From NCBI RefSeq assembly GCF_042680885.1, contig NZ_JBHUEO010000062.1, positions 22,209 to 86,208 on the forward strand: a stretch of 64,000 bases of DNA, read 5' to 3'. Positions 54,875 through 63,994 of the stretch are shown here, piece after piece. Origin of the DNA: Siminovitchia sediminis (GTDB lineage Bacteria; Bacillota; Bacilli; Bacillales; Bacillaceae_C). The notes beneath the pieces are model-generated. The model searched no databases. It was not told the DNA's origin and saw only the letters and a list, made by a program, of their open reading frames with translations. The position numbers were made by a program, and so were the translations under genes. The stretch's first letter is position 1, and every line of letters starts with the position of its first letter.

Positions 54875-56248
54875 TTACTTCATTTCTTTTTCATACGGCA
54901 ACGGAGTATCCGGGTAGATTTCCGTCGGATATTTTCCTGTGAAGCAAGCCATGCATTGCCCGCAATTTTCACCAAGTCCTTTTTGGCCAATGGCCTTCAG
55001 CATTCCTTCCACACTAAGGAAAGTGAGCGAATCCGCACCAATGATTTCCCGCATTTCTTCCACACTGTGGTTCGCTGCAATCAATTCTTCATGTGTGGAA
55101 ACATCTATTCCATAAAAACAAGGATTGGTCATCGGCGGAGAGCTGATGCAAACGTGTACTTCTGTTGCACCGGCTTCCTTCAGCATCCTGACGATCCGCT
55201 TGCTGGTTGTTCCGCGAACAATCGAGTCATCCACCATAATGACCCGCTTGCCTTCCACTACTTTCCGTACAGGGGACAGTTTCATTTTTACCCCTTGTTC
55301 CCGGAGCTCCTGGGTAGGTTTAATAAACGTTCTTCCAACATATCGGTTCTTAATTAAGCCCAGCTCATATGGAATGCCCGCCTGCTCCGCATATCCGATC
55401 GCTGCAGAAATACTGGAATCCGGCACACCTGTGACGACATCGCCTTCCACATTCGCTTCCAGAGCCAGCTGCTTGCCAAGGTTTTTCCTTGCAGTATGAA
55501 CATTCACACCGTTAATATCGCTGTCCGGCCTGGAGAAATATATATATTCCATCGTACACATGGCATGGGATCCTGATAGTGAGAAACGATCTTCATGTAT
55601 CCCTTCATTGTTGATGATAATCAATTCCCCCGGTTCCACATCACGGATATATTCTGCACCAATCAGATCATATGCATTTGTTTCCGAAGCTACACAATAA
55701 GCATCTCCGACTTTTCCGATGGAAAGGGGACGCAGCCCGTTTGGATCCTGAGCGATGATCAGCTCGTTTTCTGTCAGCATGATTAAAGCATAAGCACCTT
55801 TAACCATGGAAAGGGCGTTTTTCACTTTATCTTTGGTCGCAAGATAACCGCTTCTTTTAATCAAATGAGCCAATACTTCCGTATCCGTATTGGTTTGGAA
55901 TATACTTCCCTGCATTTCCAGCTGATGTCTCAAATCATTGGCATTGATTAAATTTCCTGTGTGTGACAGCGCAAGGCTTCCACTTGATGAATGGAAGAGA
56001 AGCGGCTGAATGTTTTCTATACCGCTCTTCCCACCGTAGCGGACATGTCCAATTGCGCCAAATCCCTTCAGACTGTCCAACTTCTTCTCATCAAACACAT
56101 CGTTGACCAGCCCTTCGCCCTTTATTCCTTTTAACCGTTCTCCATCTGTTACGACAATACCCGCGCCTTCCTGCCCTCTGTGCTGCAGGCTGTGCAAACC
56201 ATAGTATGTCATACTAGCTGCTTTAGGATGTCCCCATATTCCAAACAC
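54875..56248 (-). CDS. purF: Amidophosphoribosyltransferase, with no ordinary start codon before the catalytic cysteine
   Basis: First enzyme of purine synthesis, making phosphoribosylamine from PRPP and glutamine. Ntn glutaminase and PRTase domains are present: FGIWGHPKAASMTYYGLHSLQHRGQ, MVDDSIVRGTTSKRIV, and C-terminal Fe-S cysteine CGQCMAC. Homologues begin with a short propeptide then CGVFGIWG. Here the same frame reads INEVCTVFGIWG, but upstream of Cys it has only ATA AGC ATA AAT GAG GTA and then TAA (56273-56275). The first standard start is GTG 56248, two codons after the Cys, with GAGG eight bases before it. Confidence 0.85.
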   Translation of the reverse strand: MFGIWGHPKAASMTYYGLHSLQHRGQEGAGIVVTDGERLKGIKGEGLVNDVFDEKKLDSLKGFGAIGHVRYGGKSGIENIQPLLFHSSSGSLALSHTGNLINANDLRHQLEMQGSIFQTNTDTEVLAHLIKRSGYLATKDKVKNALSMVKGAYALIMLTENELIIAQDPNGLRPLSIGKVGDAYCVASETNAYDLIGAEYIRDVEPGELIIINNEGIHEDRFSLSGSHAMCTMEYIYFSRPDSDINGVNVHTARKNLGKQLALEANVEGDVVTGVPDSSISAAIGYAEQAGIPYELGLIKNRYVGRTFIKPTQELREQGVKMKLSPVRKVVEGKRVIMVDDSIVRGTTSKRIVRMLKEAGATEVHVCISSPPMTNPCFYGIDVSTHEELIAANHSVEEMREIIGADSLTFLSVEGMLKAIGQKGLGENCGQCMACFTGKYPTEIYPDTPLPYEKEMK

Positions 56249-56268
56249 AGTGCATACCTCATTTATGC

Positions 56269-58494
56269 TTATTTATTCAACAGGGACGGGATCGCTCCCT
56301 TCCAGACTTTTTCCATTTCCCCGCTGTTGGATTTAATTAGTAGTTCCTTGTTCTCATTTACAATAACCAGTTCTCCATCGTCTGTGACTTCACCAATCTT
56401 TGCTGCATCTTTTACCGACTCTTCAAATGCTTCCTGATGTTCTTTTTTCACTGAAAGGATAAAACGTGATTGTGTTTCAGAAAACAATGCTGTTGTTTTA
56501 TCACCTGCCAGCGTTACTTCGGCCCCAAGGCCGTTTGTACCAAACAGGCATTCCGCCAAGGCTACGGCTGCCCCGCCTTCAGACACATCATGAGCAGAAG
56601 AAACAAGTCCTTTGCGAATGGCTGACAGGATTTGCTGCTGACGCTCAGCTTCCACTGTTAAGTCAATTTCAGGAGCTTTCCCTGAAATATCCCCTTGGAT
56701 AAGTTTCTGTAGTTCACTTCCGCCAAATTCAGGCTTCGTTTCCCCAACCATATAGATGACATCGCCGGCTTCTTTAAAATATTGTGTTGTTGTATGGTCG
56801 AGATTTGGGATAAGGCCAACCATTCCAATAATCGGAGTCGGATAAATCGCTTTTCCGCCTTTTTCATTATATAAAGATACATTTCCTCCGATGACCGGGC
56901 TTCCCAGCGCTTCACATGCTGCACTGATCCCTTTTGCAGACTCTTCCATCTGCCAAAAGATTTCCGGCTTGTCGGGACTGCCAAAATTGAGGCCATCAGT
57001 AATCGCAAGCGGCTCCGCACCAGAGCAGACCACGTTCCGTGCCGCTTCTGCCACTGCAATTTTACCGCCTGTTTCAGGGTCCAAATAAATATAGCGGGAG
57101 TTGCAATCTGTCGTAATGGCAATCCCTTTGTGGGTGCCCGGGATTCTGACTACGGCTGCATCCGAACCGGGCGTGACAATTGTATTTGAGCCCACCTGGT
57201 AATCAAATTGCTGGTAAACCCACTCTTTACTCGCAATCGTCGGTTGCTGTAAGAGCTGCAATAATGTTTCCTGATAGTCTGTAACCTTAGGTATTTTAGT
57301 TTCCATTTCCTGATATTCACGGAAATATACGGGTACTTCGGATGGTTTATGGTAAACAGGGGCATCTTCTGCCAAAGCGTCCGCCGGAACTTCGGCAACA
57401 ACCTGTCCTTTATGTGTTAAGCGAAGCATTTGATCATCTGTTACCTTACCGATGGCTACAGCTTCCAAATCATATTTGGCAAATAAATTAATAATTTCTT
57501 GCTCGCGCCCTTTTTTAATAACAATGAGCATGCGTTCCTGAGACTCCGACAGCATCATTTCATAGGCACTCATATTCTCTTCGCGCTGCGGAACTAAATC
57601 CAAGTTCATTTCCACTCCGAATCCAGCCTTACTTGCCATTTCGGCGGAAGAGCTGGTCAATCCGGCAGCACCCATGTCTTGGATTCCGACTAAAGCATCT
57701 GATTTTACAAGTTCCAGGCAGGCATCCATTAACTGCTTTTCCGTAAAAGGATCCCCCGCCTGTACAGCTGCACGATCTTCGTCTTCTTCCTCAGAAAGTT
57801 CCGCAGAGGAAAAGGTTGCACCGTGAATGCCGTCCCGGCCGGTTGGAGCACCTACATACATCACAGTATTGCCAACGCCTTTTGCTTGTCCTTTTTGCAT
57901 ATCTTCGTGGTCCAGCAATCCAACAACCATTGCGTTTACAAGCGGATTGCTTTCATAGGAAGGGTCAAACTGGATTTCTCCTCCTACAGTCGGAACACCC
58001 AGCGCATTCCCGTAGTCTGCAATACCCGCTACTGCCTGTTCCAGAAGATAACGCACCCGGGGTGAATCCAACTCGCCAAAACGGAGAGAATTCAGCGCAG
58101 CGATCGGCCGTGCGCCCATTGAAAAAACATCACGTACGATACCGCCGACACCCGTAGCAGCACCTTCATAAGGTTCCACAGCTGATGGAGAGTTATGGCT
58201 CTCAATTTTAAAAACAACCGCTTGGTTATCACCAATATCTACTATACCTGCACCTTCTCCAGGCCCTTGTAAAACTTGCTTACCTTCTGTGGGGAACTTT
58301 TTCAGCACGGGTTTGGAACTTTTATAGCTGCAATGCTCGGACCACATAACGGAGAAAAGACCGGTTTCCGTATAGTTAGGTGATCTTCCAAGCATGTTCT
58401 CTGCCATTTCAAACTCCTCATCTGACAGTCCCATTTCCCGATAGATTTTTTGTTCTTTAATCTCGGATGGATTGGGCTCAAGCGTTTGTGACAT
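56269..58494 (-). CDS. purL: FGAM synthetase large subunit (small-type PurL)
   Basis: PurL of 741 residues, the Bacillus three-protein type acting with PurQ and PurS to turn FGAR into FGAM. Motifs include MWSEHCSYKSSKPVL, KIESHNSPSAVEPYEGAATGVGGI, QDMGAAGL and GSPVIGGNVSLYN. ATG 58494 lies within purQ (17-base overlap). Confidence 0.97.
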   Translation of the reverse strand: MSQTLEPNPSEIKEQKIYREMGLSDEEFEMAENMLGRSPNYTETGLFSVMWSEHCSYKSSKPVLKKFPTEGKQVLQGPGEGAGIVDIGDNQAVVFKIESHNSPSAVEPYEGAATGVGGIVRDVFSMGARPIAALNSLRFGELDSPRVRYLLEQAVAGIADYGNALGVPTVGGEIQFDPSYESNPLVNAMVVGLLDHEDMQKGQAKGVGNTVMYVGAPTGRDGIHGATFSSAELSEEEDEDRAAVQAGDPFTEKQLMDACLELVKSDALVGIQDMGAAGLTSSSAEMASKAGFGVEMNLDLVPQREENMSAYEMMLSESQERMLIVIKKGREQEIINLFAKYDLEAVAIGKVTDDQMLRLTHKGQVVAEVPADALAEDAPVYHKPSEVPVYFREYQEMETKIPKVTDYQETLLQLLQQPTIASKEWVYQQFDYQVGSNTIVTPGSDAAVVRIPGTHKGIAITTDCNSRYIYLDPETGGKIAVAEAARNVVCSGAEPLAITDGLNFGSPDKPEIFWQMEESAKGISAACEALGSPVIGGNVSLYNEKGGKAIYPTPIIGMVGLIPNLDHTTTQYFKEAGDVIYMVGETKPEFGGSELQKLIQGDISGKAPEIDLTVEAERQQQILSAIRKGLVSSAHDVSEGGAAVALAECLFGTNGLGAEVTLAGDKTTALFSETQSRFILSVKKEHQEAFEESVKDAAKIGEVTDDGELVIVNENKELLIKSNSGEMEKVWKGAIPSLLNK

Positions 58495-59164
58495 GTATTT
58501 CCCTCCAGTTGTTAGCGATTGATTCGAATAATTTGGTACCGTCTGTGCTGCCCAAAAGTTGATCGGAAGCTCTTTCCGGATGCGGCATTAAGCCCATGAC
58601 ATTCCCTTTTTCATTTGTAATGCCAGCAATGTTTCCAGCGCTTCCGTTCGGATTTTCAGATGCATAAGTGAAGATAATTTGATTGTTTTCCTGAAGGTTC
58701 TTAAGTTCCTCTTTACTGCAATAAAAGTTTCCATACATATGTGCAATTGGAATGGTCAGGATTTCTCCATGTTCATAAAGTGAAGTATACACCGTATCAT
58801 TATTGAGCACTTGCAGTTTAACTGGTTTGCAGACGAACTTTAACTGCTCATTTTTTAGCAGCGTTCCTGTAAGGAGGCCTGCTTCCTGAAGTATTTGAAA
58901 ACCGTTCCCTATGCCCAGCACGAGCTTTCCGGCTTCGGCTGCCTTCCTGATTTCACTCATGACCGGCTGTCTTTTTGCAATGGCACCCGCTCGAACGGCA
59001 TCGCCGTATGACGCACCTCCAGCCAGCACGATGACATCGTACCCGCTGAGGTCTCTCGCATCATGCCGAACAAAATCAGCTTTTACACCAGAGATTCTTT
59101 GAATGGCTTCATACACATCAGATTCACATGTTGTGCCAGGAAAGACGACAATGGCAATGTTCAC
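58478..59164 (-). CDS. purQ: FGAM synthetase glutaminase subunit
   Basis: Class-I glutaminase of 228 residues delivering ammonia to PurL. The position of the nucleophile in KLVLGIGNGFQILQEAGLL deserves note: homologues read GICNGFQ, here it is GIGNGFQ, so the nucleophilic cysteine is replaced by glycine. The His-Glu part (GLMPHPERA) is intact. GTG start 59164 overlaps the purS stop (GTGA). Confidence 0.93.
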   Translation of the reverse strand: MNIAIVVFPGTTCESDVYEAIQRISGVKADFVRHDARDLSGYDVIVLAGGASYGDAVRAGAIAKRQPVMSEIRKAAEAGKLVLGIGNGFQILQEAGLLTGTLLKNEQLKFVCKPVKLQVLNNDTVYTSLYEHGEILTIPIAHMYGNFYCSKEELKNLQENNQIIFTYASENPNGSAGNIAGITNEKGNVMGLMPHPERASDQLLGSTDGTKLFESIANNWREIHVTNA

Positions 59165-59421
59165 TTCGCAGCCGCCTCCTCGATTTCAAACCGGTAATCT
59201 TCAACCTCTGTATTCACCAACAAGTTTTTGCACATGTCGTGAACTGCCTCTTCCACGTTCTTGCTTGTGTCACCGATGGTCAGTTCAATATATTTTCCTA
59301 CACGTACCTGTTCCACTTCAGGATAGTCGGAGTTTTTGAATTCTTTTGTAGCCGCGGCTCCTGCCGGGTCAATGACACTCTCTTTTAATGTTACATATAC
59401 CTTCACTTTATACATCTTCAT
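59161..59421 (-). CDS. purS: FGAM synthetase subunit PurS
   Basis: PurS of 86 residues that bridges PurL and PurQ. YKVKVYVTLKESVIDPAGAAATKEF and VRVGKYIEL are typical. AAAGGGG precedes ATG 59421. It starts only ten bases after purB; purC, normally between them, is absent. Confidence 0.95.
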   Translation of the reverse strand: MKMYKVKVYVTLKESVIDPAGAAATKEFKNSDYPEVEQVRVGKYIELTIGDTSKNVEEAVHDMCKNLLVNTEVEDYRFEIEEAAAK

Positions 59422-59431
59422 GTCCCCTTTC

Positions 59432-60727
59432 TTAGTTCAATCCAAGACGTTCATAAATGGCATCAACATGTTTCAAATGGTAACGGGGGTCAAAGCATGC
59501 CTCAATTTCATTCTGAGACAACATCTGTTGAACAGTTTCATCCTCATGCATCAGCTTTTTGAATGACACCTGTTTTTCCCAAGCTTCCATGGCCTTCGGC
59601 TGTACTGTATCGTATGCTTCTTCACGTGATAACCCTTTATCTATTAACGCAAGCAATACTTGTTGAGAGAAAATGAGTCCAAGTGTTTTATCCATATTCT
59701 TACTCATATTTTCGGGATAAACCGTCAAATTTTTCACGACATTTCCAAAACGGCTTAACATATAGTTTAGCCCGATAGTTGCATCCGGTAATATAATTCT
59801 TTCAGCTGATGAGTGGGAAATATCACGTTCGTGCCACAAAGGGACATTATCATAAGCAGTCACCATATAGCCTCGAATGACTCGCGCCATTCCGGCCATG
59901 TTTTCCGAAGCAATCGGATTACGCTTATGTGGCATGGCAGATGATCCTTTTTGCCCTTTTGCAAAAAACTCTTCTACTTCTCTTGTTTCGCTTTTTTGCA
60001 AGCCGCGTATTTCTACCGCAAATTTTTCAATTGATGTGGCAATGAGTGCCAATACACTCATATAATGGGCATGTCTGTCTCGCTGCAGCGTCTGAGTGGA
60101 AAGAGGAGCCGGCTGCAGGCCTAATTTCTCACATACATACTTTTCAACAAACGGATCAATGTTTGCATAGGTACCAACTGCACCGGAGATTTTGCCAAAC
60201 TCAATTTCTTCCGCAGCCCGGTTAAATCTCTCCAGATTCCGTTTCATTTCCTCGTACCACAAAGCCATTTTCAGTCCGAATGTTGTTGGCTCGGCATGGA
60301 CACCGTGTGTCCTGCCCATCATGACAGTGTCTTTGTGCTCTATCGCTTTGTCACGCAGTATGTCTATGAAGTTTTCAAGATCTTTTCTAATAATGGAATT
60401 TGCTTGTTTTAAAAGATAGGAAAGAGCTGTATCCACAACATCCGTAGATGTGAGTCCGTAATGGACCCATTTTCGTTCTTCGCCAAGTGTTTCGGAAACC
60501 GCCCGAGTAAAAGCGACCACATCATGCCTTGTTTCTTCTTCGATTTCTTTAATCCGGCGAATATCAAAGCCGGCTTTTTCCCGAATCTTCTTAACGTCTT
60601 CTTTAGGAATCTCTCCCAACTCGGCCCAGGCTTCACAAGCTAAAATTTCTACTTCCAGCCAAGCCTGATAACGGTTTTCTTCCTTCCATACAGCTCCCAT
60701 TTCCGGCCTCGTATACCGTTCAATCAT
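59432..60727 (-). CDS. purB: Adenylosuccinate lyase
   Basis: Fumarase/aspartase superfamily enzyme of 431 residues, acting both on SAICAR and adenylosuccinate. IERYTRPEMGAVWKEENRY opens it, the catalytic histidine is in GRTHGVHAEPTTFG and the signature serine loop is KGSSAMPHKRNP. Complete. Confidence 0.97.
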   Translation of the reverse strand: MIERYTRPEMGAVWKEENRYQAWLEVEILACEAWAELGEIPKEDVKKIREKAGFDIRRIKEIEEETRHDVVAFTRAVSETLGEERKWVHYGLTSTDVVDTALSYLLKQANSIIRKDLENFIDILRDKAIEHKDTVMMGRTHGVHAEPTTFGLKMALWYEEMKRNLERFNRAAEEIEFGKISGAVGTYANIDPFVEKYVCEKLGLQPAPLSTQTLQRDRHAHYMSVLALIATSIEKFAVEIRGLQKSETREVEEFFAKGQKGSSAMPHKRNPIASENMAGMARVIRGYMVTAYDNVPLWHERDISHSSAERIILPDATIGLNYMLSRFGNVVKNLTVYPENMSKNMDKTLGLIFSQQVLLALIDKGLSREEAYDTVQPKAMEAWEKQVSFKKLMHEDETVQQMLSQNEIEACFDPRYHLKHVDAIYERLGLN

Positions 60728-60751
60728 TTGTAAGAACCCTCTCTTTATTTT

Positions 60752-61879
60752 CTATTTCCAGATCTCATGATCACGTATATCTTCAAGAGTTTTTGCCATA
60801 TCGTCTGTAAGAATGGTCAGATGTCCCATCTTCCGGTTTAGTTTAGCTTCTGACTTTCCATAAAAATGAACATTCCAATTGGGCTGGTTTGGCATCTGTT
60901 GAATAACCCCTTTTACATGCTGGCCGAGTATATTGACCATCAGTGCTTGCTGAAGCAGCTTCGTTTTTAAAAGCGGATAGCCGCAAATGGCGCGGATATG
61001 CTGGCCAAACTGTGAAATGTTACAGGCTTCAATACTATAATGCCCTGAATTGTGCGGACGAGGCGCCAACTCATTTACATATATTTTTTCATCTTTGGTT
61101 AAGAACATTTCAACCGCCAGCGTCCCTGCGAGATTTAAGTGAGCTGCTATTTTTTTTGCCAGCTCTTCTGCCTGTCTTACAACATTTTCTGATACTCTGG
61201 CTGGAACGATGGTTTCATGCAGGATGTTATTCACATGGATATTTTCGCCGATTGGAAAACACTCAAGCTCACCATCGATACTTCTTGTCATGACTACTGA
61301 TATTTCTTTATCAAACGGTACCCATGCCTCAAGCACGCATGGTCCGTTTATCAGTAGGGCAGCTGCTTCTTCGGCATCAGTTTTCTCTTTTAGTACATAT
61401 TGCCCTTTGCCGTCATAACCTCCGCGGGATGTTTTTAACACACAAGGAAAGCCGATCTCATCCAAATTTGCTTCCAGGTCTTCTTTGTGGCGGATGACCG
61501 CATAAGGGGCAACGTCCACCCCCGCAGCTGTCAAGGCCTGCTTTTCCAATATCCGATCCTGTGTAATTTTAATGAGTTCTGACCCTTGAGGCACATAAGC
61601 TTTTTCGCTCAGCCATTTGAGTGATCCATAATCTATATTTTCAAATTCATAGGTAATGACATCACTGACAGAAGCCAGTCGTAAAAGCGCGTCCCTATCA
61701 TTATAAGGTGCAACGATTTCTTCATCGGCCACTTGTCCTGTTGGAGAATTGGCGGTAGGTTCAACGACTGCAATCCGATATCCGGCATGCTTGGCAGCCA
61801 GGGCTATCATGCGGCCCAACTGTCCTCCTCCGATAATTCCAATGGTGCTTCCGGGCTGAATAAATTTAGACAAGCTCAT
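60752..61879 (-). CDS. purK: N5-CAIR synthetase
   Basis: ATP-grasp enzyme of 375 residues that carboxylates AIR to N5-CAIR. GIIGGGQLGRMIALAAK, CVLKTSRGGYDGKGQ and VNELAPRPHNSGHYSIEAC are diagnostic. ATG 61879 lies inside the purE end, so the genes overlap. Confidence 0.96.
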   Translation of the reverse strand: MSLSKFIQPGSTIGIIGGGQLGRMIALAAKHAGYRIAVVEPTANSPTGQVADEEIVAPYNDRDALLRLASVSDVITYEFENIDYGSLKWLSEKAYVPQGSELIKITQDRILEKQALTAAGVDVAPYAVIRHKEDLEANLDEIGFPCVLKTSRGGYDGKGQYVLKEKTDAEEAAALLINGPCVLEAWVPFDKEISVVMTRSIDGELECFPIGENIHVNNILHETIVPARVSENVVRQAEELAKKIAAHLNLAGTLAVEMFLTKDEKIYVNELAPRPHNSGHYSIEACNISQFGQHIRAICGYPLLKTKLLQQALMVNILGQHVKGVIQQMPNQPNWNVHFYGKSEAKLNRKMGHLTILTDDMAKTLEDIRDHEIWK

Positions 61880-62354
61880 CACTGCTTCCTAACACTTTTT
61901 CTTTTAATTCTTCTCTTCTTTTAGAGAGCCTTTCATGAAGGTCACTGTTTTCCACAGCCAACATCTGTGCTGCAAGAAGTCCCGCATTGACTGCACCAGC
62001 CTTTCCGATTGCTACGGTTGCAACAGGAACACCGCCTGGCATTTGGACAATGGACAATAGTGAATCCATGCCTTTTAATGCTTTGGATTGGACTGGAACT
62101 CCAATTACAGGAACTAATGTCTTGGCCGCAACCATTCCCGGGAGATGAGCTGCGCCGCCGGCACCGGCGATAATCACCTGTAGACCTCTTTCCCTGGCAG
62201 ATGCTGCATAGTCAAACATGAGATCTGGTGTCCTGTGAGCAGATACAACTTTCTTTTCATAAGGAACCTGCAGTTCATCCAATACATAGCAGGCATGTTT
62301 CATCGTTTCCCAGTCTGATGTACTGCCCATAATTACTCCAACTTCAGCCTTCAT
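61866..62354 (-). CDS. purE: N5-CAIR mutase
   Basis: Class-I PurE of 162 residues converting N5-CAIR to CAIR. GVIMGSTSDWETMKHA, VSAHRTP and AGAGGAAHLPGM line the active site. First gene of the pur operon, directly behind the guanine riboswitch and its terminator. Confidence 0.97.
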   Translation of the reverse strand: MKAEVGVIMGSTSDWETMKHACYVLDELQVPYEKKVVSAHRTPDLMFDYAASARERGLQVIIAGAGGAAHLPGMVAAKTLVPVIGVPVQSKALKGMDSLLSIVQMPGGVPVATVAIGKAGAVNAGLLAAQMLAVENSDLHERLSKRREELKEKVLGSSDELV

Positions 62355-62385
62355 AAAAACAACCCTCCGTGCTTTTTTAATAATG

Positions 62386-62432
62386 AAAAAGCCGGATAAA
62401 CCACTTTCTGAACAAGAAAGCAGATTATCCGG
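62386..62432 (-). terminator. Guanine-riboswitch terminator before purE
   Basis: CCGGATAA/TTATCCGG stem (62392-62399, 62425-62432) with an internal CTTTCTTG/CAGAAAG arm and a CTTTTTCATTATT tail on the minus strand. Confidence 0.93.
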
Positions 62433-62472
62433 GAGTTACTGCATTAAGTATAAGATTCCCAAATCCTACTTT

Positions 62473-62540
62473 CCTCATAGTCCAATTATTTACGGTAATT
62501 GGGTAGAAACTGATGGGCCGTATTCCCATAATATACGAGG
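62473..62540 (-). promoter_or_regulatory. Guanine riboswitch aptamer
   Basis: Minus strand reads CCTCGTATA...GGGAATA-GGCCC...GTTTCTACC...CCGTAAA...GGACTATGAGG, the xpt/purE aptamer with all core loop bases. The specificity base in GACTATG is C, which marks guanine/hypoxanthine rather than adenine. Ligand binding should favour the terminator. Confidence 0.97.
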
Positions 62541-62554
62541 CTTTTGACATTTCA

Positions 62555-62583
62555 ATCTTACCAATCCAATGTTTTGATGTCAA
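62555..62583 (-). promoter_or_regulatory. pur operon promoter
   Basis: TTGACA (62578-62583) and TAAGAT (62555-62560) with a 17-base spacer on the minus strand, just upstream of the aptamer. Confidence 0.9.
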
Positions 62584-62586
62584 TCA

Positions 62587-62631
62587 ATAATCGAACAATA
62601 AAAGAAGTTGTTTTTGTAAACGTTCGGATTT
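62587..62631 (-). promoter_or_regulatory. PurR-binding PurBox pair
   Basis: ATAATCGAACAAT (62587-62599) and, inverted, AACGTTCGGATTT (62619-62631) each match the PurBox consensus AWWWCCGAACWWT with one mismatch. Their arrangement upstream of the -35 is that of B. subtilis PurR control regions. Confidence 0.8.
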
Positions 62632-62634
62632 AGG

Positions 62635-62826
62635 TCACTTTTTAACCCCTTCAAATATAATTTTTTGAGAGATCGGTTTATATTCAATTTTTCCTTTTTT
62701 CTTTTCCTCCATGAACACCGGCTTTTCAATCCGCCGGACCGGGGTATAGCCTTCCTGTTCCATTCTGGCCAAACAGTCCTGTATGTTTTCGTTTTCCTTG
62801 ACAGTGAACTTCTTTTTGGAGCTCAT
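62635..62826 (-). CDS. yebG: NETI-motif protein YebG
   Basis: Small protein of 63 residues, rich in Lys/Glu: KKKFTVKENENIQDCLARMEQEGYTPVRRIEKPVF. The family name-giving NETI reads NENI here. Function unknown. Its start overlaps the end of the upstream yebE-like gene (ATGA), and it lies before the pur operon as in B. subtilis. Confidence 0.88.
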   Translation of the reverse strand: MSSKKKFTVKENENIQDCLARMEQEGYTPVRRIEKPVFMEEKKKGKIEYKPISQKIIFEGVKK

Positions 62827-63365
62827 TGAGGCTGTTTTCCTTTCTTGACAGATTTCACCCAGAATCCCCCGTAAATGGTCTTAGGTTCATAGGCAATAAT
62901 AAATGCTTTGGGATCGAGCTCTTTAATCACTTGATAAAGTTTCAATTCATACTTTCTTGCTGTCAGTACTTGAAGAGCCATCCGGTCTCCCTCAAGTCCC
63001 TGCGCAGCCCAGCTCGTTACCCCATAACCCTTTTCCCGCAGCTGCTTTGGCAAATCGCGGTCATATTCTTTCGTAATAACATTAACTGTGATATAACCAA
63101 GTGCCAATTTCTCTTCGATCTTCGAACCGATAATAACCCCAATCCCATACCCCAAGGCATAGGCAATCAAGTTTTGGATCTCATTTAAATTGTCAAGGAC
63201 CAGACCAAGCCCTACCACATAAATGAGTACCTCGACCACACTAAGCCCTGCTGCAAGATACCGGTAGCCTTTCAGCGTTAGTATCATCCGTATTGTAAAA
63301 AATGTTACATATACAATATTAATTACCAAAATAATAACAACCATAACCAATCCATTTTCTAACAT
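62823..63365 (-). CDS. yebE: DUF2179/UPF0316 membrane protein YebE
   Basis: Protein of 180 residues with three membrane helices (VMVVIILVINIVYVTFFTIRMIL, YLAAGLSVVEVLIYVVGLGLVL, LIAYALGYGIGVIIGS) and a C-terminal cytosolic DUF2179 (YitT-like) domain ending AFIIAYEPKTIYGGFWVKS. Function unknown. First of the yebE-yebG pair. Confidence 0.9.
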   Translation of the reverse strand: MLENGLVMVVIILVINIVYVTFFTIRMILTLKGYRYLAAGLSVVEVLIYVVGLGLVLDNLNEIQNLIAYALGYGIGVIIGSKIEEKLALGYITVNVITKEYDRDLPKQLREKGYGVTSWAAQGLEGDRMALQVLTARKYELKLYQVIKELDPKAFIIAYEPKTIYGGFWVKSVKKGKQPQ

Positions 63366-63840
63366 TCACTTCACCCCTTAATTTACCTGTTCACTCTAAG
63401 TCCTCGTGTTAAACACAAAAAACACAACCGTACACCAGGTTGCTTCTTCCCTTTTATGATCCTTCCCGTATGTATTGTCATATCACTGTCTTTATATCAC
63501 TCGCCTTTTTATAAATAAAAGTACGGCAATTCTTATTATAGCAAAGGTTGCGGCGGGAGTATGCAGTTTTCAGCCTGGAAACAAATCCTGCGCAACTATA
63601 CAGCTTCCAATCATATGATGATCATTTTTTAACCAAAGGGCAATCTCATGGAAAGCATTATTTTTTTAGGACAGAAGAACATCGGTGTTAATAAAATGAA
63701 TTTTGGGACTTTAATATGCGTCCTTAAGGTTGATCATCTTTTATTGAGTTGAAGGGAATATTTTGCGGAGTATTTTATATATCACATTGCTTTTTACATA
63801 GCAGTGCTGATTAGGTAACAAATGTTAAAAAACCTGAGCA
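63366..63840. other. Intergenic stretch between yebE and the rRNA operon
   Basis: About 475 bases. A weak GCAACC/GGTTGT hairpin followed by TTTTTT on the minus strand is at about 63425-63448 and may attenuate yebE. I see no gene, tRNA or repeat. Confidence 0.5.
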
Positions 63841-63877
63841 AAAAAAAACATGGAGCACTCACTCCATGTTTTTTTTT
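63841..63877 (-). terminator. rRNA operon terminator
   Basis: ACATGGAG/CTCCATGT stem (63848-63855, 63862-63869), flanked by A8 and T8 runs, immediately after the 5S gene. Confidence 0.95.
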
Positions 63878-63878
63878 G

Positions 63879-63994
<116 letters not shown>

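Noticed and set aside
54740..55357. 205-codon plus frame
   Set aside because: Runs antisense through the purF 3' end and the GC-rich insert; no ribosome site or recognisable domain.
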